Positions 1-6,676 of a DNA stretch of 15,644 bases are shown here, in pieces. A program made the position numbers and the translations under genes. The first letter of the stretch is position 1, and each line of letters opens with the position of its first letter. Origin of the DNA: DASWYB01 sp036405195 (GTDB taxonomy: Bacteria > Patescibacteriota > UBA1384 > 2-12-FULL-50-11 > DASWYB01). The DNA lies in contig DASWYB010000029.1 in NCBI GenBank assembly GCA_036405195.1, positions 1-15,644 on the forward strand, written 5' to 3'. The notes beneath the pieces are model-generated. The model searched no databases. It was not told the origin of the DNA and was given only the letters and a program-made list of their open reading frames with translations.

Positions 1-66
1 TGGTTAGCTCCTTTTTTTTGTATCCTGTGTTAGTTATAACTTACAAAATTAAAAAATTTGTCCTAG

Positions 67-174
67 GGTTACCTTGTTTGTTCGGCCGATGAAGCGGTAA
101 CGGGCATGCGCTATTGTTGTGAGCAAGAAGACAGAAGTGTCTTAAGCGCTTAAGCCAAACCCCGGGAGGAGGTG
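67..174 (+). promoter_or_regulatory. Structured leader upstream of the GlsB-like gene
   Basis: The first 233 bases hold no convincing gene. A 6-bp stem GTTACC (68-73) / GGTAAC (96-101) encloses a loop containing CCGATGAA (86-93). It is followed by the hairpin AAGACA-GAAG-TGTCTT (128-143) and an overlapping 14-bp palindrome, CTTAAGC/GCTTAAG (141-154). A very strong Shine-Dalgarno-like stretch (GGAGGAGGTGA, 164-174) lies about 60 bases before the real start and has no ATG at the usual distance. The same ordered elements (GGTTAC, CCGATGAA, CTTAAG, AGGAGGTGAAA) recur upstream of the second stress unit at 912-1018, so I infer a shared cis-regulatory element. No promoter hexamers were convincing. 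Confidence 0.35.
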
Positions 175-233
175 AAAATAAAAATTGCGCTGGCACGGAT
201 TCTTCAAAATCTATGCTTTGAGAAAGGAGCACT

Positions 234-500
234 ATGGATTTAGTCATTATCTTACTTGTTGGTGCGTTAATTGGTTGGGTTGCAAGCCTTATTATGGGAA
301 CTGATCAGCAGCAGGGTGCAATCGCAAACGTGTTAATTGGTATCGTTGGTGCATTTCTCGGTCGTTGGCTTTTCGCTGACGTACTCGGAATCGGTGGTGC
401 AACTGCTGCCGGCGCACTGAGTCTCTCGGGTCTTTTCTGGGGAATCGTAGGCGCTATCCTCTTGATTGGTATCCTTCGCGCTGTAAAAGTCTTGCGTTAA
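234..500 (+). CDS. GlsB/YeaQ/YmgE family small membrane protein
   Basis: An 88-residue, almost entirely hydrophobic protein of the transglycosylase-associated (GlsB/YeaQ/YmgE) family. These are small inner-membrane proteins often induced by stress; their biochemical role is not settled, and the family name does not mean enzyme activity. Family features visible are GWVASLIMG (14-22), the [13 protein letters not shown] stretch (35-47), a Gly/Ala-rich turn (52-65) and a last hydrophobic helix (about 66-83), giving three predicted membrane segments. Length is normal for the family. The ATG is preceded by AAAGGAG (223-229) at good spacing. The gene lies 21 bases upstream of a KGG-repeat gene, with which it probably forms a transcription unit ending at the terminator at 797-823. 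That context supports a general-stress role. Confidence 0.9.
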   Translation: MDLVIILLVGALIGWVASLIMGTDQQQGAIANVLIGIVGAFLGRWLFADVLGIGGATAAGALSLSGLFWGIVGAILLIGILRAVKVLR

Positions 501-521
501 GACGCCGGCAAAGGAGCCATC

Positions 522-776
522 ATGCCACGACAGAATAAACAGAAGAGCTCGGAAGGTGGAATGACCGTACGTGAAGCTGGTAAAAAAGGCGGCAATGCAG
601 TCAAGCAAAAATACGGTGCGGAATTCTACCAAGAGATTGGCGAAAAAGGTGGCGAAGCTCGAAAACGTCAACTTGGTTCTGAAGGATATCGTGAACTTGG
701 TCAAAAAGGTGGGCAGCGCGTGAAAGAGCTGATTGAGCAAGCAAAACGTGCGCAGGGACGTAAGAAAGATAAATAG
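522..776 (+). CDS. KGG-repeat stress protein (GsiB / LEA-like hydrophilin), copy 1
   Basis: An 84-residue, highly charged, Gly-rich protein with three KGG motifs at residues 22-24, 42-44 and 62-64, an exact 20-residue period. The first full unit ([16 protein letters not shown]) resembles the 20-mer of Bacillus GsiB; the second ([18 protein letters not shown]) resembles the 20-mer of plant group-1 LEA (Em) proteins. Both families are hydrophilins linked to desiccation, osmotic and general stress, and a protective, largely disordered role is inferred from that. There is no signal peptide or membrane segment, so it should be cytoplasmic. AAGGAG at 511-516 sets the start. The basic tail (RAQGRKKDK) could favour nucleic-acid contact, but nothing shows this. 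Confidence 0.88.
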   Translation: MPRQNKQKSSEGGMTVREAGKKGGNAVKQKYGAEFYQEIGEKGGEARKRQLGSEGYRELGQKGGQRVKELIEQAKRAQGRKKDK

Positions 777-796
777 GAATTTCGCTACCAAAGAGG

Positions 797-823
797 AAAG
801 AACCCGGCTAGTCCGGGTTCTTT
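797..823 (+). terminator. Intrinsic terminator after KGG copy 1
   Basis: Perfect 11-bp stem AAAGAACCCGG (797-807) / CCGGGTTCTTT (813-823) with a 5-base loop. The T-rich side forms the 3' arm, and the stem lies 20 bases after the stop codon. It separates the GlsB-like/KGG1 unit from the KGG2/KGG3 unit. Confidence 0.85.
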
Positions 824-911
824 CTATGGTGTACTTTTTCTGAGAAGAGGACGAGTATTTTTGCGTTTCTATGACTCCTCCAATTTCTCGGCCACAGGGG
901 TGAGCATTTTT

Positions 912-1014
912 GGTTACATCCGCCGATGAACTCTCCTTCTTTGAAAACTATGATGTGGCTACAAGGTCGACAGAGGAAGCACAGAGAAAAACGAATGTGC
1001 TTAAGGTAGGAGGT
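912..1014 (+). promoter_or_regulatory. Structured leader upstream of KGG copy 2
   Basis: The gap 824-1021 contains a stem pairing GGTTACATC (912-920) with GATGTGGCT (952-960), nine pairs including three G-T wobbles, around a 31-base loop with CCGATGAA (923-930). A second hairpin, AAGCACA (977-983) / TGTGCTT (996-1002), follows and abuts CTTAAGG. The ribosome site AGGAGGTG (1008-1015) comes next. The order and several boxes match the leader at 67-174. Whether it acts as RNA or as a protein-binding DNA site cannot be told from sequence. A possible -10 box TATGAT (949-954) has no matching -35. Confidence 0.35.
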
Positions 1015-1021
1015 GAAAGCA

Positions 1022-1417
1022 ATGCCACGTAAAAATAATGCTAATACTGGAAACCGCGAAGGCGGCGATATGACAGTCCGTGAAGCAGGTCGTAAGGGCG
1101 GTGAGACCGTGCGAGAGAAGTATGGCCCGGAGTTTTACCAGGAGATTGGCGAAAAAGGCGGCGAAGCTCGCAAGCAGCAGCTCGGCCATGGTGGATACGT
1201 TGAAATGGGCCGAAAGGGCGGAGAGGCTGTTAAACAGAAGTACGGTCCGGAGTTCTATGAGCAGATTGGTCGTAAGGGCGGTGAAGCTGTTCGGGAAAAA
1301 TATGGACCTGAGTTCTACGAAAAAATTGGACAAAAGGGCGGTCAGCGTGTTCGCGAGCTGATAGAAGAGGGTAAGCAATCTGGTCCGTCGCAGCGTTCCA
1401 AGCGCTCGTCAAAATAA
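1022..1417 (+). CDS. KGG-repeat stress protein, copy 2 (five repeats)
   Basis: A 131-residue paralogue of the protein at 522-776 with five KGG motifs at residues 25-27, 45-47, 65-67, 85-87 and 105-107, an exact 20-residue period. Units of GsiB type (KYGPEFYEQIGRKGGEAV) alternate with one plant Em/LEA-type unit (RKQQLGHGGYVEMGRKGG). I place the start at the ATG at 1022 rather than at an in-frame GTG at 1013. The GTG lies inside the ribosome site AGGAGGTG (1008-1015), the ATG has proper spacing, and it gives the same MPR[QK]N beginning as copy 1. The 60-base DNA periodicity could let repeat number change by slippage or recombination. The tail (SQRSKRSSK) is basic. It is inferred to be a cytoplasmic hydrophilin co-transcribed with copy 3. 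Confidence 0.88.
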   Translation: MPRKNNANTGNREGGDMTVREAGRKGGETVREKYGPEFYQEIGEKGGEARKQQLGHGGYVEMGRKGGEAVKQKYGPEFYEQIGRKGGEAVREKYGPEFYEKIGQKGGQRVRELIEEGKQSGPSQRSKRSSK

Positions 1418-1450
1418 TATTTCTCACGAAGTAAAAAGACGGAGGCTACT

Positions 1451-1675
1451 ATGGCAGAGAAAAAGAACGGTCGTGGTTGGCATGGGGATCCTGCTGGTCA
1501 CGCCAAAGCGGGTAAAAAAGGTGGCGAAACAACATCTCAACGATTTGGCCGTGAATTCTACGAAAAAATAGGTGAAAAAGGTGGTGAAGCAAGCGGCGGT
1601 AAGTTCGAAAAAGGGTCTGAACGAGCGAAGCAAGCCGGTAAAAAAGGCGGCGAGTCGCGGGCCAAGAACCAATAG
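1451..1675 (+). CDS. KGG-repeat stress protein, copy 3
   Basis: A 74-residue hydrophilic protein with KGG motifs at 23-25, 43-45 and 65-67. The first interval is 20 residues. The second is 22, so the repeat is less regular than in the two upstream paralogues. The central unit [17 protein letters not shown] is GsiB-like; the N-terminus (MAEKKNGRGWHGDPAGHAKA) is unique to this copy. GGAGG (1441-1445) is well placed before the ATG, and the gene follows copy 2 by 33 bases with no terminator between, so both probably share a transcript ending at 1685-1717. Function is inferred from the family (stress-induced acidophilic-repeat / KGG proteins); no catalytic motif is present. Confidence 0.87.
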   Translation: MAEKKNGRGWHGDPAGHAKAGKKGGETTSQRFGREFYEKIGEKGGEASGGKFEKGSERAKQAGKKGGESRAKNQ

Positions 1676-1684
1676 ATCACATTT

Positions 1685-1717
1685 ACGAAAAGCCCGGTAA
1701 TAAACCGGGCTTTTCGT
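1685..1717. terminator. Bidirectional intrinsic terminator
   Basis: Perfect 14-bp stem ACGAAAAGCCCGGT (1685-1698) / ACCGGGCTTTTCGT (1704-1717) with loop AATAA. It sits between the stop of KGG copy 3 and the stop of the convergent metallopeptidase-like gene. It carries A-rich and T-rich arms, so it can serve both strands. Confidence 0.9.
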
Positions 1718-1720
1718 GTA

Positions 1721-2431
1721 CTAGGCTGAAGACAGCGATTCCTGCAACAGGGGCGAGAGAACCATTACTGACAGTGGGGTAAGAAGTGCTTCCGCGTGTG
1801 CGTATTCTTTCTTATCTAAAAGTTTGGAAAAAGAGCGAAAACTATATGCGCCGAATAGTCCGTCGAAAGCCGATTCTAGGCTGTCAAGGTTGCCAAAGAG
1901 CAGAGCACGTTTAAAAGGTGTCATTCCAATCAATTGGGCGGCTTTTCGGATCAACTTCGTTTCACTGCTGTAGGCGTAGGCGTTATCGTCGGCATTGTTA
2001 TAGTAATTGGTCAAAAACTGTACGATACCTTCATTGAGAAGCCGGTTACTACAATTATAGAATTGGTAGCTAAACTGTTCGATTTTCGCTCCGGATTGAA
2101 AAATGTTGGTGTTTTCTTCTTGGTAATTGCGATGATGGGAAATCGCATGGAGGAGCTCATGGTAGCAAATGATAAAAACGGTGGTGTCATTTTCTTGGAA
2201 GAGCATTGTCTCGTTTAAGTAAATAACATGCTTATTGGGATCGTAATAGGCGGGAACATGGTAAAATCGTCGTTCTTTACGGCCGCAGAGGGTATGAGAC
2301 AGTTCTTTCGCGTCAACAATTTTTACCCGTATTGTGTCGAGTCTTGCCCCCAGTTCTTCGTAGGCAAAATCTCTCTCCAGCTTTTTACAGGCCGAAATCA
2401 GGATAGCGTGTAGGTCGCGTGTCTCGATCAT
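1721..2431 (-). CDS. HExxH zinc metallopeptidase-like protein, cytoplasmic, unknown substrate
   Basis: A 236-residue protein with the zinc-binding motif HELLH at residues 91-95, inside a hydrophobic helix (VFIICYHELLHAISHH). About 39 residues later comes LNEGIVQFL (132-140), where E134 is well placed to be the third zinc ligand, as in gluzincin peptidases with an NEG/NEx motif. I do not recognise the subfamily. No signal peptide or membrane segment is seen, so it should act in the cytoplasm; many such proteins are immunity or regulatory proteases, but that is only an analogy. The start is chosen at 2431, with AGGAA just upstream on the minus strand. The gene is divergent from the CdaR-like regulator across a gap holding a strong palindrome (2481-2500), so the two may be linked in regulation. 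Confidence 0.75.
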   Translation of the reverse strand: MIETRDLHAILISACKKLERDFAYEELGARLDTIRVKIVDAKELSHTLCGRKERRFYHVPAYYDPNKHVIYLNETMLFQENDTTVFIICYHELLHAISHHRNYQEENTNIFQSGAKIEQFSYQFYNCSNRLLNEGIVQFLTNYYNNADDNAYAYSSETKLIRKAAQLIGMTPFKRALLFGNLDSLESAFDGLFGAYSFRSFSKLLDKKEYAHAEALLTPLSVMVLSPLLQESLSSA

Positions 2432-2463
2432 TGGTTCCTATTCTTATTCACGTAGCGGGGTGT

Positions 2464-2507
2464 TGTCAAATTTTACGAAAAACTGTGAGCGATCACAGTT
2501 AAATTTG
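2464..2507. promoter_or_regulatory. Operator-like palindrome and minus-strand -35 box
   Basis: A perfect inverted repeat, AACTGTGA (2481-2488) / TCACAGTT (2493-2500) with spacer GCGA, is nested inside an outer pair, CAAATTT (2467-2473) / AAATTTG (2501-2507). It has no T-run and lies between two divergent starts, so an operator is more likely than a terminator. On the minus strand a perfect TTGACA (2469-2464) is followed after 17 bases by a weak TAAGAA (2446-2441), a possible promoter for the metallopeptidase-like gene with an almost leaderless transcript. Confidence 0.5.
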
Positions 2508-2552
2508 TATGAGTCTTCTAACTTTAGAATCACCCCGACCTATTATAATGAT

Positions 2553-2580
2553 TTGTATAGTATTACAAAAACGGTATAAT
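2553..2580 (+). promoter_or_regulatory. Probable promoter of the CdaR-like regulator
   Basis: A perfect -10 box TATAAT (2575-2580) lies 24 bases before the ATG at 2605, with a weak -35 (TTGTAT, 2553-2558) 16 bases upstream. The stretch between them contains a 5-bp inverted repeat, TTGTA/TACAA (2553-2568), which could be part of a repressor site. A second TATAAT is at 2544-2549. Confidence 0.5.
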
Positions 2581-2604
2581 ACCCGTAACGAGGAGGCTAC
2601 GTTT

Positions 2605-3765
2605 ATGCAAATTTCTCAAACACTCGCCCAGGAGATTAGGGAGTATATTAAAAATCTCCTCAGTAAAGAAGTGATTATTGTCGACTCGGTTGGCAAAGTA
2701 ATTCCTTCTCCTGGCGAAGCTGATACCTCCGGCTTTTCTTTGCCCCGGGATGCTATCGCGAATAGCGATTTAAAGACCATTGATATTAATGGCGGCCCTA
2801 AGCTTCTCATTCCTCTTAAATATCAGGCGGAAACTGTTGCAGCATTGCTTGTAAACGACACCTCTCACGACATGGCAAGCTATGTGCCGCTGATTCGTAG
2901 TTTTGCGGAGTTGCTCGTACAGCAATATCTGGAAGTTAATAAACCTGTCCTTGACTCTACGGATCAGTTTATTAGCAAGTTGCTTTATCACGCGACACCA
3001 GCGGAATATCCCTTCTACGAGTCGGAATCCCGTGTTTTGGGCTATAACGTAGCCGCACGACGTTTAGCAATTGTTATCCATTTAGAAAACTTTTGGAATA
3101 ACTGTTTGGCGTCTTTTGACCAACCAAGTTTTGAACGCGAAGAAATTATTCGAGACTGGAAACGTAAAATCGAAAATAATCTTACGACTTTCTTTACCAA
3201 AGCGACCGACAATATTGTGGCGTACATTGGGAACGATAAATTTATCATTTTTAAGGGGATGGAGGGGGAAGATGATGAAAATATCATCAAATTACTTAAA
3301 AAATCGCATAAGGCTATTTTCGAGCCTCTTAAAAACTTCCATATTCAAGAAATAAGTGTTGGCTTTGGAAATGTCGCGGCAGGAATTGGCGGTATGCTCA
3401 GTTCGTATCGTGAGGCTGACTTGGCTCTGGAGTTTGGGGCTCGCTTATGGGGAACGAATAAAAGCTACTACTTTGGTGACCTGGGTATTCTTACGATTCT
3501 AGGCGAGGGAAATCGCGAAAAAGAAATCCTCTTTGCTAATCAGTTATTGCATAAGTTAACCAATGATGACCTGGTTAAAACCTTAGAGTGTTTCTTTGAG
3601 CAAAACCTTAATCTCACAGAAACAGCCAATGAAATGGGAATTCATCGCAACACAGTGATATACCGGCTTAACCAGATATCCAGCATTCTTGGTGTCGACC
3701 CTCGGGTTTTCGAACAGGCGATGACGATTAAAATTGCTTTGCTGATTAAGAAGCTATTCGGATAA
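2605..3765 (+). CDS. CdaR/PucR-type transcriptional regulator
   Basis: A 386-residue DNA-binding regulator. The N-terminus (ISQTLAQEIREYIKNLL, then IIVDSVGKVI) matches the putative sugar-diacid recognition domain of CdaR (about residues 2-112). The middle (about 140-300) has the degenerate GGDEF-like domain typical of the family, with GFGNVAAGIGGMLSSYREADLAL as its best-conserved part. The C-terminus (336-386) is a PucR-type helix-turn-helix, LTETANEMGIHRNTVIYRL. In known members the first domain senses a small molecule and controls carbohydrate-acid use; the ligand here is unknown and no catabolic genes are nearby. The start is placed at 2605, not at an upstream in-frame ATG (2509), because AGGAGG (2591-2596) and a TATAAT box lie just before it and the earlier start would add a non-family extension overlapping the promoter. 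Confidence 0.87.
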   Translation: MQISQTLAQEIREYIKNLLSKEVIIVDSVGKVIPSPGEADTSGFSLPRDAIANSDLKTIDINGGPKLLIPLKYQAETVAALLVNDTSHDMASYVPLIRSFAELLVQQYLEVNKPVLDSTDQFISKLLYHATPAEYPFYESESRVLGYNVAARRLAIVIHLENFWNNCLASFDQPSFEREEIIRDWKRKIENNLTTFFTKATDNIVAYIGNDKFIIFKGMEGEDDENIIKLLKKSHKAIFEPLKNFHIQEISVGFGNVAAGIGGMLSSYREADLALEFGARLWGTNKSYYFGDLGILTILGEGNREKEILFANQLLHKLTNDDLVKTLECFFEQNLNLTETANEMGIHRNTVIYRLNQISSILGVDPRVFEQAMTIKIALLIKKLFG

Positions 3766-3784
3766 ACACGTAAAAACAAGTAAT

Positions 3785-3817
3785 ACAAAAGAGCCCCTTA
3801 TGCGGGGGCTCTTTTGT
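3785..3817. terminator. Bidirectional intrinsic terminator
   Basis: 13-bp stem ACAAAAGAGCCCC (3785-3797) / GGGGCTCTTTTGT (3805-3817) with a 7-base loop. It lies between the convergent ends of the CdaR-like gene and the response regulator gene, with A-rich and T-rich arms serving both directions. Confidence 0.9.
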
Positions 3818-3822
3818 GGAGT

Positions 3823-4212
3823 TTAGGCTAATATTTCTTGAATTCGTTCAACGACTTGGTCGGGGGTATTAAGCGACTTAATCATATAGTCGGTAGCGCC
3901 TAGTGAAAGAGCTAGATTTTTATCGTTCTCTGATAAGTGATTGCCGAGGTTTGTTAAAACGATAACGGGCGTTTCTTTAGTTTCGTCGGTCCCTTTAATC
4001 TTTTTAAGAACTTCAAAGCCATTGAGTCCAGGCATAAGGATGTCTAATAAAATGATGTCGGCCCCTTCTTTGAGGCGGGCAACAGCTTTTTTGCCATCGG
4101 TTGCCGTGGAAACACGAAAACCTTCAAGCTTCAGTTTGTCTTTATACATCTCGACGAGCATTTGATCGTCTTCTACGATCAGGACACGTTTACGAAAATT
4201 ATCTTTGTTCAT
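3823..4212 (-). CDS. Single-domain response regulator (CheY-like receiver)
   Basis: A 129-residue stand-alone receiver domain without an output domain. Visible key residues are the acidic triad E14-D15-D16 (LIVEDD), the phospho-acceptor D57 (ILLDILMPG), T87 in VIVLTN and K112 in YMIKSL, so it should accept phosphate. Lacking a DNA-binding part, it probably acts through protein contacts or as a relay. The start at 4212 is preferred over an in-frame ATG at 4242, because AAAGGA lies just upstream of 4212 on the minus strand and nothing comparable precedes 4242. It overlaps the end of the histidine kinase gene by 14 bases, which implies translational coupling and makes this kinase its likely partner. 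It is the last gene of the operon before the terminator at 3785-3817. Confidence 0.92.
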   Translation of the reverse strand: MNKDNFRKRVLIVEDDQMLVEMYKDKLKLEGFRVSTATDGKKAVARLKEGADIILLDILMPGLNGFEVLKKIKGTDETKETPVIVLTNLGNHLSENDKNLALSLGATDYMIKSLNTPDQVVERIQEILA

Positions 4213-6676
4213 GATTTTCCTTTCTTTCGAGTTTTTCTCCACTTGGAGTGGCTTGTGCTAAGGGAATAGTGAATGAGAATATGGTTTCCTTTCCGGGCTG
4301 ACTGGCGACCCATATTTTGCCACCTTGGTCTTCGACAAGGTTTTTAACAATGTAAAGCCCAAGCCCCGCTCCACCTGCTTTGATACTGAGTGGATTAGGA
4401 ATGCGGACAAACCGATCAAAGACAGACGCAAGGTGTTTGGCAGGGATACCAACTCCTGTATCTTTGACGGAAAGCGTTATTTCGCGAGTGCGTTTTTCTA
4501 GCGTAATCGTAATCTGGCCGCGATTGCGCGTATATTTAATAGCATTGTCAATAAGATTTTCAATCACCTGTTTCGTTTTGACATAGTCAGCGCGGACAAT
4601 AAAAGCAGCTTGGCTTGAGTAGGTAATACGAATTTGCTTTGCTTTCGCAGCTTGTGACATCTCTTCGACGCATTCCTGAATCAGGTCATGAATAGGGAAA
4701 GTTGTAAAGGTATAGGTCATGCGTTCTTCATCGATCCTTGAGACGTAAAGGAGTTCTTCCACGAGTTTAGAGAGGCGGTCGGTTGCCGCATAGGCTTTGC
4801 CAAAATACTCATTTTGTTTAGGCGTGACCTCGCCAGCGTCGCCTTTTAAAATCATGCTCAAGTAACCTTTTACGGCAGTAAGGGGAGTGCGAAGTTCGTG
4901 CGTGGTGATCGATACGAATTCATCTTTCGCCTGAAGCAGCTCTTTATCTTTTGACGTATTTCTCATGACCAGAATGGTATTTTCTACGTTGCGATGCTCG
5001 TCGAGAATGAAAGAGTATACGGCGGAAATCCATATTTTTTCTCCACGAGTATTTTTGATTTCCTGTTCGTAAGTATGGACTTCGTTTAACTTATGATGTA
5101 TCTCATTGCCGGTATAAATGTCTTGGGTAAGCTTCTTTAACCCGAGGCGACTAAAAAGTACTTTATGACAAGGCTGGCCAACCACTTCCTGTTTTTTGAG
5201 TCCGGTAAGTTCCTCGATGTATCGGTTCCAGATAAGGATCTTCTTTTTTCGGTCAATGACAATAACGCCCTCACTCGTATTTTCAATGATTTTGTCGAGC
5301 AGTTCCTTTTCTGATTCTAGCCGTCGCATGAGTTGGGCATTTTCAATTTTGGTTCCAATTCGATGGGCGGTAATCATGGCGAGGTTCTCGTCGTCGGAAT
5401 CGAAAGGGCCCTCGTTTTTGTTAAATACCTTTAATATTCCAATTGCTTGTTGACGAATAAAGATGGGGACAATCAACACGGATTGGATGTCTCGTCGGTT
5501 GAGAGTACTCTCTGCGGGAAAATTTTGTTTGTCATTCAAAATAACAGATGTTTGACTTTCCATGGCGTTTTTAATGAGAGGTTCGTCATTGATAAAGATA
5601 TGCGAAGGGAGACGGGTACCATGATCGCTGTAGTATTTAAGATTCAGCCGCTGGTTCGTGGCGGAGTACACATAAATACCGCAGCCTTCTGCGTCGAGTA
5701 GGTCGGTGATATTCTGAGCCATTTTTTGTAAACGAGTGTCGACAGCCTTTACTTCTCCAAATGAAGAGATGTAGAACATTTGCGAGAGTTGATTGATTCG
5801 ACGATTGAGACGTTCGTAGAGGCGACTGTTTTCGATGGCAACTGCAATTTCATTGGCAATAATGGTTAAAAACTGCACTTCACCTTCTGTAAAATAACGA
5901 GGTTTGGGATCGGTAATATTAAGTACGCCAAAGACCTCCCCTTTACTTATAATAGGTATAGCCAGTAATGCGCCACGGTCGTTTTTTCGTTTTTGACTGT
6001 AGAGCTCAGACTTTGCCACGTCATACACGCTATAAGGACGTTTTTCTTGCGCGCATTTGCCGGCAATTCCTTCTCCCATTTCGATCTCTCGAGGTACGAT
6101 AGTCCTATCAGGCGCATTGCTGTCCATTACAATACGAAGTTTATGAGTTTTTTTGTCGAGTATCATTATGTTAGCAGCGCCGATATCTACCGATCCTGTG
6201 ATCTGAGCAATCGCGGTATCAAGTACTTGTTCGACATTACTTACCTGCGATAAAGCGGTCGAAATTTTATAAAGCAGTTCGTGCTGTCGCTCCTTCATTG
6301 CTGTGGCCGTAATGTCGCTCAGTAAGATAGTAGAACCGATAATTTTAGTGCCATTGGTAACGACTTTTGCCTCGGCGAGATACGTATTTTGTTTATGAAT
6401 CACTTGACGGTAAATATTACGTTTAAACTCAAGCACATCCTGTATGAGGTCGAGCATCGCAGTATTTTCCGGATCTATTAACTCAGAGTAGAGCTCGAAT
6501 GGAGTTTGGGATGTCTCTTTGCTAAAGCAAATATCCTGAGCTTTTTTATTAATAAAAGAAATGCGCCCTTCTTCGTTCATAACCATAAGGCCATGCGAAA
6601 AAGAGTCCGCAAATAAACGGAAGTCAGGAAATTCAAAGAATTTACGGATCGTTTTTATTCGAAGGAGGTCGGTCAT
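4199..6676 (-). CDS. Soluble hybrid-sensor histidine kinase (PAS-GAF-GAF-PAS-HisKA-HATPase)
   Basis: An 825-residue sensor kinase. Domains in order: PAS (about 18-125), GAF (about 135-285), second GAF (about 300-448), second PAS (about 455-575), HisKA with phospho-acceptor H593 in THELRTPL, and an HATPase domain with N-box NLIDNAIKY (707-715), G1 box DTGVGIP (739-745), F-box FDRF and G2 box GAGLGLYIV. All catalytic boxes look intact. There is no membrane-spanning segment, so it should sense cytoplasmic or membrane-permeant signals; which ligand the PAS and GAF domains bind cannot be read from sequence. There is no receiver domain in the kinase itself. Its ATG overlaps the NUDIX stop (ATGA) and it lacks a clear ribosome site of its own, so it is probably translated by coupling. 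The overlapping downstream receiver gene is the probable phosphate acceptor. Confidence 0.93.
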   Translation of the reverse strand: MTDLLRIKTIRKFFEFPDFRLFADSFSHGLMVMNEEGRISFINKKAQDICFSKETSQTPFELYSELIDPENTAMLDLIQDVLEFKRNIYRQVIHKQNTYLAEAKVVTNGTKIIGSTILLSDITATAMKERQHELLYKISTALSQVSNVEQVLDTAIAQITGSVDIGAANIMILDKKTHKLRIVMDSNAPDRTIVPREIEMGEGIAGKCAQEKRPYSVYDVAKSELYSQKRKNDRGALLAIPIISKGEVFGVLNITDPKPRYFTEGEVQFLTIIANEIAVAIENSRLYERLNRRINQLSQMFYISSFGEVKAVDTRLQKMAQNITDLLDAEGCGIYVYSATNQRLNLKYYSDHGTRLPSHIFINDEPLIKNAMESQTSVILNDKQNFPAESTLNRRDIQSVLIVPIFIRQQAIGILKVFNKNEGPFDSDDENLAMITAHRIGTKIENAQLMRRLESEKELLDKIIENTSEGVIVIDRKKKILIWNRYIEELTGLKKQEVVGQPCHKVLFSRLGLKKLTQDIYTGNEIHHKLNEVHTYEQEIKNTRGEKIWISAVYSFILDEHRNVENTILVMRNTSKDKELLQAKDEFVSITTHELRTPLTAVKGYLSMILKGDAGEVTPKQNEYFGKAYAATDRLSKLVEELLYVSRIDEERMTYTFTTFPIHDLIQECVEEMSQAAKAKQIRITYSSQAAFIVRADYVKTKQVIENLIDNAIKYTRNRGQITITLEKRTREITLSVKDTGVGIPAKHLASVFDRFVRIPNPLSIKAGGAGLGLYIVKNLVEDQGGKIWVASQPGKETIFSFTIPLAQATPSGEKLERKENHEQR

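Noticed and set aside
189..206. Sigma-54-type TGGCACG element
   Set aside because: The -24 half fits but the -12 half (CTTCA instead of TTGCA) does not, and nothing else supports sigma-54 control.
333..791. Long minus-strand open frame opposite the GlsB-like and KGG1 genes (and similar ones at 1001-1378 and 1424-1672)
   Set aside because: They lie antisense to convincing repeat genes, have no ribosome site, and their Phe/Leu/Thr-rich repeats are just the reverse reading of the KGG repeats.
1013..1021. GTG start for KGG copy 2
   Set aside because: The GTG lies inside the AGGAGGTG ribosome site; the ATG at 1022 matches the paralogue's N-terminus.
1082..1350. 60-base tandem DNA repeats as a possible CRISPR or satellite
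   Set aside because: The periodicity is explained by the 20-residue KGG coding repeats; there are no unique spacers.
2485..2498. Classical CRP binding site
   Set aside because: Half-sites TGTGA/TCACA are present but separated by 4 rather than 6 bases.
2509..2604. N-terminal extension of the CdaR-like protein
   Set aside because: It covers the TATAAT promoter box and lacks a ribosome site; family homology begins at the ATG at 2605.
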